Shown here: positions 1 to 5,871 of the stretch, in pieces
Layout of the letters: each line of letters begins with the position of its first letter
Numbering within the stretch: position 1 is the stretch's first letter
Assembly (NCBI GenBank): GCA_007128755.1
Contig: SKWV01000063.1
Coordinates: forward strand, 1-5,964
Reading direction: 5' to 3'
Length of the DNA: 5,964 bases
Source of the DNA: Trueperaceae bacterium
GTDB taxonomy: Bacteria; Deinococcota; Deinococci; Deinococcales; Trueperaceae
Notes under the pieces: model-generated
Told to the model about the DNA's origin: nothing
The model's input: only the letters and a program-made list of their open reading frames with translations
The model's database searches: none
Program-made: the position numbers and the translations under genes

Positions 1-34
1 GCGCGGTACATTTCGGTGGGACGACCGCCCCCGA

Positions 35-121
35 GCCGGGATGGCGAAATCGGTAGACGCAGCAGACTTAAAATCTGCAGCCCGAGAGGGCGTGCGGGTT
101 CGAGTCCCGCTCCCGGCACCA
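35..121 (+). tRNA. tRNA-Leu (anticodon UAA)
   Basis: This is a complete class II tRNA. The acceptor stem pairs GCCGGGA (35-41) with TCCCGGC (111-117), followed by discriminator A118 and an encoded CCA at 119-121. The anticodon stem GCAGA/TCTGC (62-66 and 74-78) closes the loop CTTAAAA, which places anticodon TAA at 69-71; it reads UUA and, by wobble, UUG leucine codons. A long variable arm (GCCC 80-83 paired with GGGC 88-91) is typical of tRNA-Leu. The T arm GCGGG/CCCGC (94-98 and 106-110) encloses the standard TTCGAGT loop. No second tRNA follows, and no copy of its 3' end is visible elsewhere in the window, so there is no sign that it served here as an integration site. Confidence 0.97.
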
Positions 122-306
122 CGTCCTGCACGCGCACACGAGTAGCCACGCCAATGAGCCCGAAGGCACCGATCGGCTCCGTTTGGCGTGGAGCTGCTGG
201 AGTACCCACGTCGACTCGGGGTTCGACCTCACTCGGCCTATGACCCATCGGACGCCGACGTCAGGCGCGACCGTGCACGCCTGAAGCGACCAAGCCCACG
301 AGCAGC

Positions 307-320
307 GCTTCGGCGGAAGC
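307..320 (-). terminator. possible hairpin after the VOC gene, no U-tract
   Basis: A perfect 5-bp stem (GCTTC 307-311, GAAGC 316-320) with a 4-nt loop lies 21 bases beyond the stop codon of the VOC gene in its direction of transcription. No T-run follows on either strand, so a classical intrinsic terminator is not shown. It could be a weak or Rho-assisted end, or chance in GC-rich DNA. Apart from this hairpin, I see no gene in the 220-bp spacer after the tRNA (122-341). Confidence 0.2.
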
Positions 321-341
321 TGCCTCGCGCGGCGCGACGGA

Positions 342-731
342 TCAGCCGAGCGGCGAGTTGAGCTCGACGAGGCGGCCGTCGGGATCCCGCACGTGCAGCG
401 TGCGGACCTTCCACGTGGCACGATCGGTGGCGCTCCGGACGATCGGCACCCCCGACGCCACGAGGCGGCGCTCGGTCGCATCGACGTCGTCGACCCCGAA
501 GACGATGCAGACGTCGTCCTGCGCCTCGACCTGCGCGGGCAGCGCCGTGGTCCCGACCGCCGCGCTCATCTCCGCGCGATCGAAGATCGCGATGAGCGTG
601 GTGCCCGTCTCGAACTCGGCGTAGGCATCAGTCTCTTCGCCGAGGCGCGGCGCGAGGCCGATCACGTCGCGGTAGAAGCGGAAGCAGGCCCGGAAATCGG
701 CAGCCAGGAGGCGGGTGTAGTCATAGCGCAC
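342..731 (-). CDS. VOC family (glyoxalase/bleomycin-resistance fold) protein
   Basis: This 129-residue protein has the length and pattern of a single vicinal-oxygen-chelate subunit: two beta-alpha-beta-beta-beta modules. Module 1 has the 'RFYRDVIGL' signature (residues 18-26) and 'AEFETG' (38-43). Module 2 has 'VFGVDDVDA' (77-85), then 'VRDPDGRLVELN' (114-125), the usual C-terminal strand with ligand Glu123. The family ranges from glyoxalase I and dioxygenases to metal-free drug-binding proteins. The two positions that usually carry metal-binding His appear here as Tyr5 and Cys75, so a classical glyoxalase I reaction is doubtful and the substrate is unknown. The start is the GTG at 731 because GGGAGGGAG (738-746, minus strand) lies 6 nt upstream; an in-frame TTG at 767 lacks such a site and adds an Arg-rich tail unlike the family. 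The gene lies 123 bp downstream of the MFS gene on the same strand and could be cotranscribed with it. Confidence 0.9.
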   Translation of the reverse strand: MRYDYTRLLAADFRACFRFYRDVIGLAPRLGEETDAYAEFETGTTLIAIFDRAEMSAAVGTTALPAQVEAQDDVCIVFGVDDVDATERRLVASGVPIVRSATDRATWKVRTLHVRDPDGRLVELNSPLG

Positions 732-737
732 GAGCGT

Positions 738-746
738 CTCCCTCCC
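738..746 (-). promoter_or_regulatory. Shine-Dalgarno site of the VOC gene
   Basis: GGGAGGGAG on the minus strand ends 6 nt before the GTG at 731. It decides this start over the upstream in-frame TTG at 767. Confidence 0.7.
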
Positions 747-854
747 ACGGCGCGACCGGCGGCCCAAGGTCGCGACCCGCTGTCGTGAGGCTAGCGCGAT
801 CGTGTGGGCGCACCAGGTACGAAGCCCCCATGCGCCCGGCGCGCGATCCGCGGC

Positions 855-2015
855 TCACGCGCCGCCACGCCGGCCTCCGGGGGGCGCGACCGACAGGACG
901 GCGGCCACAACCGCCGGCACGGCCGAAGCCAGCGGCGCCAGGGGGCGTCCCAGGTACGCCGCGACGACGCCGTACAGGATCGGGCCGACCGTGAATCCGG
1001 CTGCGATGCACACGATCGTGGCGGTGAAGCCGGTCGTAGGCCGGTCGGGGAACACCTCCTGGCTCCACATCGCGATGAAGGCGTAGCCGGTGGTGAACGC
1101 CACGCCGAACACCGCAGCGGAACCCAGCGCTCCAGGGATCGTGCCCGCGACCGCGACCAGAGCGGCGAGGGCGGCGGCCAAGGCCAGCCAGGTGATGGCA
1201 AGTTGCCGGCCCAGGGTGAAGCGGTTCGCGATGTCGCCCGCGAACGCGCCGACCGCGGCCCCGCTCAGTCCGAGTACGCCCCACATGGCGGCGCCGATCC
1301 AAGGAGGTAGGCCGGCCTCCTGCGCCGCGTCGGGAGCGTAGGCGAAGTAGGCGCCGGACGTCATCGACGCCAGCGCCGCCACCGCGAACAGCCGGAGCGC
1401 CGGAGGGGCCATGAGGCCGGCCCATCCATGCTCGGCCGAGGTCGGGCGATCCGGCGCATGGGACGACGGGAGCACGAACGCGTTCACGGCGGCCGCGACC
1501 AGGCCGACGATGGCGAAGGCGGCCCAGGCGAGGCGCCAGGAACTTCCCGTGACGGCGACGAGCAAGCTGGCGATCAGCAATCCGACCGGAGACCCGGCGT
1601 TCACCAACGCCAACGCCCGTCGTCGGCCGCCGGGCGGGACCCGCTCCGCCACGGTGTCCGAGAACGGGGCCCACGCTCCGCCGGCACTGGTCCCGGCTAG
1701 GATCACGCCGACCGCGAGCAGCAAGGTCGTCTGCGCTGTAGCGACCAGCACCGCGCCCACGGCCAGCAGCACGCACCCGGCAACGACCGGCAGCCGCGGC
1801 CCGAAACGCGCCGCGATCACGCCCGTCGCCACGGTCGCCACCAGGTAGCCGAACTGCGCCGCGCCAGCCAGATAACCGACCATGTCGAGGCCGAGCGTGA
1901 ACTCGGAGCGGAACCACGGCACGAACAGGCCATACGCTTGCCGTCCCAGGCCATAGGTCGCGGCCAGGGCCAGCAAGCCGGCAAGACCGACGCGGACGGT
2001 GGATCTCTTGGGCAC
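855..2015 (-). CDS. MFS transporter, YbfB/YjiJ-like
   Basis: This 386-residue, strongly hydrophobic protein has about twelve predicted membrane helices (near residues 8-30, 43-67, 74-93, 98-118, 135-155, 161-182, 205-227, 238-260, 269-289, 295-316, 328-350 and 357-377). A polar cytoplasmic loop lies between helices 6 and 7 (about 184-203). The loop between helices 2 and 3 carries a degenerate MFS motif A (GVIAARFGPR, 65-74; the usual Asp is Ala69), with a partner GDIANRF (260-266) after helix 8. 'YGLGRQAYGLFVPW' (21-34) in helix 1 resembles the YbfB/YjiJ group as I recall it. The substrate cannot be read from the sequence; proton-coupled export or uptake of a small molecule is the family expectation. 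I chose the GTG at 2015 because GGGAG lies 5 nt upstream and helix 1 follows at once; the open frame extends to 2459 but that part is Arg/Cys-rich and unlike any membrane protein N-terminus. The VOC gene follows downstream. Confidence 0.92.
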   Translation of the reverse strand: MPKRSTVRVGLAGLLALAATYGLGRQAYGLFVPWFRSEFTLGLDMVGYLAGAAQFGYLVATVATGVIAARFGPRLPVVAGCVLLAVGAVLVATAQTTLLLAVGVILAGTSAGGAWAPFSDTVAERVPPGGRRRALALVNAGSPVGLLIASLLVAVTGSSWRLAWAAFAIVGLVAAAVNAFVLPSSHAPDRPTSAEHGWAGLMAPPALRLFAVAALASMTSGAYFAYAPDAAQEAGLPPWIGAAMWGVLGLSGAAVGAFAGDIANRFTLGRQLAITWLALAAALAALVAVAGTIPGALGSAAVFGVAFTTGYAFIAMWSQEVFPDRPTTGFTATIVCIAAGFTVGPILYGVVAAYLGRPLAPLASAVPAVVAAVLSVAPPGGRRGGA

Positions 2016-2020
2016 GGACG

Positions 2021-2025
2021 CTCCC
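2021..2025 (-). promoter_or_regulatory. Shine-Dalgarno site of the MFS gene
   Basis: GGGAG on the minus strand, 5 nt before the GTG at 2015. It supports the short form of the transporter over the longer open frame reaching 2459. Confidence 0.6.
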
Positions 2026-2103
2026 GCCTGCGAGCGACGCTCCCAAACCCGCGGACGCCTCGCGCCGACGACGGTACCGCGCATGGCTCGCGGTCCCCGG
2101 TGC

Positions 2104-2171
2104 CATACGCACCTCGTCGCACGGGTAGCGTCCCCATTCCTTCGACACCTGGTCGGCACCGTCATACGCAC
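2104..2171. repeat. pair of 9-bp direct repeats CATACGCAC
   Basis: Identical CATACGCAC copies lie at 2104-2112 and 2163-2171, 59 bp apart start to start, 89 and 148 bp upstream of the MFS start. Read on the MFS strand they are GTGCGTATG. They could be binding sites for a regulator of the transporter, or chance; no promoter elements in the right place support a reading. Confidence 0.3.
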
Positions 2172-2246
2172 ATGCACGAAGCCCCGGGATGCCCCCTGCA
2201 CACGGCAACGGACAGCCTCAGCGTATCGCCAGCCCATCGACGTTCC

Positions 2247-2267
2247 CGTTAGTGGCTCGTTAGGGGC
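2247..2267 (+). promoter_or_regulatory. 11-bp-spaced tandem repeat, possible operator
   Basis: CGTTAGTGGC (2247-2256) and CGTTAGGGGC (2258-2267) match at 9 of 10 positions and start 11 bp apart, about one helical turn. Direct repeats with this spacing are the known form of OmpR/PhoB-type response regulator sites, which bind as head-to-tail dimers on one face of the DNA. No such regulator gene is in the window, so its identity and even its function are inference. Confidence 0.35.
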
Positions 2268-2278
2268 GGGCCCGTCAC

Positions 2279-2290
2279 CGTGCGCGCACG
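2279..2290. repeat. 12-bp perfect palindrome
   Basis: CGTGCGCGCACG is perfectly self-complementary and lies just downstream of the tandem repeat at 2247-2267 and of an 8-bp palindrome CGGGCCCG (2267-2274). A dimeric regulator site is possible, but GC-rich palindromes of this size are not rare in such DNA. Confidence 0.25.
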
Positions 2291-2486
2291 AGGCCCCCGG
2301 AGCTAGCGGCATGGGCCGACGCCGATTCGGTCGCAGCGCGTGACAGGAGGCGCAGCGCGATCCACGCACCACCGAAGCCATTCCCGTACCGCACCGTGAA
2401 GATGAACGTCTCCCGAACCGCCGACGCTCGAAGACGGACGGAGCTCTGCTCAGGCGCAAGCCCGCTCGATGCCGAGGCGGAAGCGC

Positions 2487-2493
2487 AAGGAGG
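2487..2493 (+). promoter_or_regulatory. Shine-Dalgarno site of the lipoprotein hydrolase gene
   Basis: AAGGAGG, a near-ideal site, ends 4 nt before the GTG at 2498. It decides this start against the earlier in-frame GTG at 2396, which has no such site and would add 34 residues in front of the signal peptide. Confidence 0.85.
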
Positions 2494-2497
2494 ACTC

Positions 2498-4786
2498 GTG
2501 AGAACCCGACGTCCGATATGGACGACGCTCCTGGGCGCCATCATTCTCGTTGGCTGCTCGAACTTCCAGGGTGCCACGCCGGAGGAGGTCGACGCTCCAG
2601 CGCCAGCGGTACTCGATGCACACCAAGCCTCGACTGCCGACGCCTTCGCCTTCCTCCAGCCCCTCGCATCGAAGCCCGCTCCTTCCGAGGAACTCGATCG
2701 CTCGTTGCTGGACATGCTCACCGTCGACGTGTGCGACGTCGCCGATGACGCGTGCAGGCTGCTCGCGACGTTCGACGCCGACGGCGACGGGCCGGAGAGG
2801 CTCCGCCTCGAGGACGACGAGTTCTACCTCGTCAACTGGAGTACCCACGAGGAAGCCTTGTCGCCGGAGTCGACGCAGCGCATCCGCGTGCACGTCGCCG
2901 GCATCGAGATCGGCAGCCTGGAGGTGGCGCCTGAGGTACGGGGCGATCTCAGGCGCACATGGCCGATCGCCTTCCACGTGGCGAACCACCCGCTCTTCCG
3001 TGTACGGGTCCTGAACGCAAGGGGGTTCACCGCTCCGGAAGTGGCGCGCGTCTTGCTGGAAGAGTTCGCGTCGAGCGCTCGCCGAACTGCCCAGCTGCTC
3101 ATCGAGGATCTCGATCCCTACACGGCGTCTGACGTCGCGCGCTCACTCGAGGATGTTTACCACGAGCCGGCGCACGCGACGGCGAAGATCCTGAAGGACC
3201 TCGATCTCCTCGCTCGCGACGTAGCTGTGGCGCTCGGTGCAGCGTACGGGCTCGAGGACGGTCCCACCGTAGCCATCGCTCTGCAGCGAGCAGGTTTCAC
3301 GACGCAGGAGATAACGGATGCGCTCCATGAGGCGCTCGATCTGGCCGCGGATGCCATCGCCGTCTCTCTCGAGGGAGCTGGTTTCACGGCCAGCTCGATC
3401 GCCAATGCGCTCGAAGAGGTACTCGAGACGTCCGTCGACGCCATCGTCGATGCCCTGGACGCGGCTGGTTTCTCCCCGAGTGAGATCAGCGATGCCTTCG
3501 CGGCGAGGTTCCGGATCGGCGAGGTGCACGAGATCGATCACCACTTCGGCACCTACCACCTGTATGTCCCGCAGAGCCATACGGAGGCGTCGCGGGTCTT
3601 GTTCGTGGTGCATGGCACGCCGGCTCCCGCGCAAGACGTCGTCGAGTTGGCGGCGACCTTCATCGCCCGTTGGACCGACTTCGCAGAGGAGAAGAGCCTC
3701 GTCATCGTGTCGCTGGCCTTCAACCGGATCGACTTCGGCAGCCATGACGACGGACGTGGTGGGTATCGCGGCTTGTTCGGGCGCGCCGTCGGAGCCGACC
3801 AGTTCCTCCACGGCGTCTTCGAGCAGGTCGGCTCGATCACCCCGATCCGAACGGATGAGCGTCGCTTCTTCCTCTACGGCCACTCGGCTGGTGGGCAGTT
3901 CGCGAACCGGTACGTCGTCCGCCATCCGGACCGCGTCCTCGCCACAGCGCTGAGCGCTCCCGGACGCTACGCCTTCCCCGATCCGGACGCAGTCTGGCCG
4001 TTCGGTATGAAGAGACTGAACGGCTCGATCGAATGGAAGTTGTCGGGCGAGACGTATCCCATCGACGTCACCCCCGATCCGGATGGGTGGGCGAAGGCCG
4101 CGAATGCGCCGATCACCGTGATGGTCGGCACCGAGGACACCGACGAGCTGGGTTGCCTGCCAGCGCAGTGCGATCCCAGCTGGGGGGGCAGCGCCAACAG
4201 GAAGGACGTCGGTCGCCGGTGGGTCGATGCGATGAACGCCCTGGCCGCCCAGGAGGGCGCCGTGGGACGGGCTCGCTTCTTCGTCGTCCATGGTGTCGGC
4301 CACTCGTCTGCGGGCCTCACCGAAGAGGCCCAGAAGACCTTCACGCACTACCTCACGCCGCGGGTCCCGCGCGTGACGGGCAAGGAGATGCGGGTGGACG
4401 AGGCTCTCGAAGCCCTCGCGGAAGTGGCGCTGCACGGCCAGGTCGCGCAGCAGCGGCTCTCCAGGCTCGCCAGGGGACTCGTGATCGCGCAGACACCGGC
4501 GGCACATACCGTGGTGGAGAGAGGCTCGACGGTCTTCATCGACGTCTCCCTGGGGGTGCGTGAGCCTGAAGACCCCAGCCTCGTTCCGAAGGTCCTTGGA
4601 ATGAGCGACACAGACGCCCACCTCGCGCTCGTCGCGGAAGGTTTCACGGTGAGCATCGCGTTCGCGGACGATGACCGGCCGTTCGGTGAGGTGATAGCGC
4701 AGGATCCAGGATCGGGGACGCCCATCGCGGATTCGGTCCGCGAGATCCACCTCGTCGTCTCGCAGGGATCCACGACGACGCCATGA
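2498..4786 (+). CDS. lipoprotein alpha/beta-hydrolase with helical repeats and two PASTA domains
   Basis: This 762-residue envelope protein starts with a lipoprotein signal peptide: basic VRTRRP, a hydrophobic core, and lipobox LVGC with Cys20 as lipidation site and Ser at +2. After an acidic Pro/Ala linker, a beta-type domain (about 75-165) has DxDxDG (Asp93, 95, 97), a possible Ca2+ loop, and Cys79/Cys86, a possible disulfide. Residues 170-338 are 29-31-residue helical repeats. Residues 341-620 form an alpha/beta-hydrolase resembling PHB depolymerase/LpqC-type esterases: HG at 372-373 (oxyanion region), GHSAG 461-465 with nucleophile Ser463, probable acid Asp547 or Asp549, and catalytic His602 in GVGHS. 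Cys553/Cys558 could form another disulfide. Two PASTA domains end the protein (about 623-686, divergent, and 695-757, typical). The likely role is hydrolysis of an ester outside the cytoplasm; the substrate is unknown. PASTA domains in other proteins bind peptidoglycan fragments, so wall attachment is inferred. The gene appears monocistronic, convergent with the SDR gene. Confidence 0.92.
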   Translation: MRTRRPIWTTLLGAIILVGCSNFQGATPEEVDAPAPAVLDAHQASTADAFAFLQPLASKPAPSEELDRSLLDMLTVDVCDVADDACRLLATFDADGDGPERLRLEDDEFYLVNWSTHEEALSPESTQRIRVHVAGIEIGSLEVAPEVRGDLRRTWPIAFHVANHPLFRVRVLNARGFTAPEVARVLLEEFASSARRTAQLLIEDLDPYTASDVARSLEDVYHEPAHATAKILKDLDLLARDVAVALGAAYGLEDGPTVAIALQRAGFTTQEITDALHEALDLAADAIAVSLEGAGFTASSIANALEEVLETSVDAIVDALDAAGFSPSEISDAFAARFRIGEVHEIDHHFGTYHLYVPQSHTEASRVLFVVHGTPAPAQDVVELAATFIARWTDFAEEKSLVIVSLAFNRIDFGSHDDGRGGYRGLFGRAVGADQFLHGVFEQVGSITPIRTDERRFFLYGHSAGGQFANRYVVRHPDRVLATALSAPGRYAFPDPDAVWPFGMKRLNGSIEWKLSGETYPIDVTPDPDGWAKAANAPITVMVGTEDTDELGCLPAQCDPSWGGSANRKDVGRRWVDAMNALAAQEGAVGRARFFVVHGVGHSSAGLTEEAQKTFTHYLTPRVPRVTGKEMRVDEALEALAEVALHGQVAQQRLSRLARGLVIAQTPAAHTVVERGSTVFIDVSLGVREPEDPSLVPKVLGMSDTDAHLALVAEGFTVSIAFADDDRPFGEVIAQDPGSGTPIADSVREIHLVVSQGSTTTP
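3005..3511 (+). repeat. protein-level tandem helical repeats inside the lipoprotein
   Basis: Residues 170-338 break into about five and a half units of 29-31 residues, each two short helices. The consensus is roughly ALxxAGFTxxEIxxAL plus a second helix ending in an AxxxA-like pattern. The last three units are regular: the codons for AGF start at 3290, 3377 and 3464, exactly 87 bp apart, and share the stretch GGTTTC. Units 1-3 are diverged: unit 1 keeps RGFTAPEVARVL (175-186), unit 2 has DPYTASDVARSL (206-217), unit 3 lacks the GFT core. Similar repeats occur in other secreted bacterial proteins as I recall; their role is not established and may be spacing or binding. Confidence 0.75.
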
Positions 4787-4798
4787 GGTTGCTCGACG

Positions 4799-5599
4799 TT
4801 ACGCCAGCGCCGACCCGAGACCGTCATCTTCATGTGAAGGCGCGATCGTCTCCCCCACGAAGATCACCGCACCACTGGTCACGTGGGTATCCCAACCGGC
4901 CGCGACGATGGCCTGCGCGAACTCGACGACCGTCGGCAAGGCCCCCACCTGGCGCCGGCGGCGATCGAGGCTCCCCGGCTTGGCCCGCTCCAGCAACTGC
5001 GGCATGGTCGTACCTTCGACGAAGTCTCCGCTGACCACCACGAGACTCACGCCGTCGTCGGCCAGCGCCGGGATGCGCGACCGCAAGGCGGCTTCCCCAG
5101 CGGATTTACTGGCCGCGATCGGCTCATAGCTCGCGAAGGCCTGCGGCTCCGTGTCGTAGAAGTGCGCCATGTGGCTCGTCACGAACACGATCCGGGAACC
5201 CGAAGGCATGAGCGGGAGGGCGAGATCGACCGCGCGTTCCTGACCGTCGGCGTTGAGCTGCATGGCGTAATCGCTCGGCCTGTCGCGCTCCAAGCCACCG
5301 CTGGCGTTGAGGATGAGCAGGTCGAGAGCGCCGAACTCCCGCTTCACGAGCTCCATCAACGCGTGCATCTCCTCCGGGACGGTCAGGTCCGCCTGCGCGA
5401 TGACGGCGCGGCGACCGAGCTCCTCGACCTTCGCGGCGACCCGTGCCGCTCGTGCCTGTTTCTCGCGGTACGTGATGACGACGTCAGCGCCGTTGCGCGC
5501 GAGTTCCACGGCAACCTCGGCGCCGATGCCCCGCGAACCGCCGGTCACCAGCCCGACCTTCCCCAGTAACGGGCGTTCCTCGTTTCGACTCTCTGGCAT
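4799..5599 (-). CDS. SDR family oxidoreductase with atypical active site
   Basis: This 266-residue short-chain dehydrogenase/reductase has the usual family length and a soluble Rossmann fold. TGGSRGIG (19-26) is the dinucleotide-binding loop; the basic residue in that loop (Arg23), with Tyr44/Arg45 after strand 2, suggests NADP(H). Asp71 ends strand 3, NASG (98-101) replaces the usual NAG, Asn116 fits the helix-4 catalytic Asn, and Ser142 the catalytic Ser. The YxxxK motif is absent: the sequence reads YEPIAASK (158-165), with six residues between Tyr158 and Lys165, and Ile161 where Tyr would be expected. Related actinobacterial-type SDRs with 'YEPVA.SK' exist as I recall, so this looks like a subfamily trait. 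The ATG at 5599 is fixed by an in-frame TAG at 5615-5617 and by GGAG 5 nt upstream. Its stop lies 12 bp from the stop of the convergent hydrolase gene. Substrate unknown. Confidence 0.9.
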   Translation of the reverse strand: MPESRNEERPLLGKVGLVTGGSRGIGAEVAVELARNGADVVITYREKQARAARVAAKVEELGRRAVIAQADLTVPEEMHALMELVKREFGALDLLILNASGGLERDRPSDYAMQLNADGQERAVDLALPLMPSGSRIVFVTSHMAHFYDTEPQAFASYEPIAASKSAGEAALRSRIPALADDGVSLVVVSGDFVEGTTMPQLLERAKPGSLDRRRRQVGALPTVVEFAQAIVAAGWDTHVTSGAVIFVGETIAPSHEDDGLGSALA

Positions 5600-5604
5600 G
5601 ACTA

Positions 5605-5608
5605 CTCC
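5605..5608 (-). promoter_or_regulatory. Shine-Dalgarno site of the SDR gene
   Basis: GGAG on the minus strand, 5 nt before the ATG at 5599, with an in-frame TAG at 5615-5617 just upstream. Together they leave no other start. Confidence 0.65.
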
Positions 5609-5816
5609 GATCGGCTATGAAGCGGAAGGAGAGGATCGCGGTGGAGCGACACATCGAGTTCGGGGCACCGTCGTGTTCTGCCGCCGCTCGATGGCTTCGC
5701 GCGCTTGCCGCGGCCGTGGCGAACACGATGCACGTACTGGCGGGACGCGTTCCGTCGTCGAACACGCTCGTGCCGTTGCCCGTCGAGCGCCGACGATGAC
5801 GCGACGAGCGCCCGTC

Positions 5817-5871
5817 CCACCTTCGAAACGAAGTCTACCCGGTGGTTCTCACCTACCGTAGCGAGTCTACG
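5817..5871. repeat. cluster of three small hairpins with a repeated AGTCTAC
   Basis: Three inverted repeats lie in a row: CTTCG/CGAAG (5821-5825 and 5829-5833, loop AAA), GGTG/CACC (5841-5844 and 5850-5853) and CGTAG/CTACG (5857-5861 and 5867-5871). CCAC at 5817-5820 could instead pair with GTGG at 5842-5845, enclosing the first hairpin in a longer stem. AGTCTAC is repeated at 5832-5838 and 5864-5870, 32 bp apart, about three helical turns. It could be a regulatory leader or operator for the SDR gene, the end of an off-window transcript, or chance. Confidence 0.3.

Larger units (their letters stand above)
2016..2497. other. divergent intergenic region with short repeats
   Basis: This 482-bp stretch separates two genes transcribed away from each other, so it should hold both promoters. 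Open frames crossing it are Arg-rich or lack ribosome binding sites, and I do not accept any as a gene. I could not find a convincing -35/-10 pair for either gene. It does contain an 11-bp-spaced tandem repeat (2247-2267), two copies of CATACGCAC (2104-2112 and 2163-2171) and a 12-bp palindrome (2279-2290), any of which could be regulator sites. Confidence 0.6.

Noticed and set aside
35..121. tRNA-Leu as an integration site for a mobile element
   Set aside because: No integrase gene follows and I find no second copy of the tRNA 3' end in the window.
721..2208. Long minus-strand open frame of 495 codons overlapping the MFS gene
   Set aside because: It is Arg/Gly-rich with no domain-like pattern, lies in another frame of the clear transporter gene, and has the composition expected of a shadow frame in GC-rich DNA.
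2396..2497. Earlier start of the lipoprotein gene at GTG 2396
   Set aside because: There is no ribosome binding site before it, and it would put 34 polar residues in front of a complete lipoprotein signal peptide; AAGGAGG directly precedes the GTG at 2498.
3143..4750. Long minus-strand open frame of 535 codons opposite the lipoprotein gene
   Set aside because: It is rich in Arg, Asp and His without motifs, while the plus strand here encodes recognisable hydrolase, repeat and PASTA sequence.
4752..4778. Inverted repeat TCGTCGT/ACGACGA near the end of the lipoprotein gene as a terminator
   Set aside because: The stem is inside the coding sequence with a 13-nt loop and no T-run on either strand; the 12-bp gap between the convergent genes holds no terminator either.
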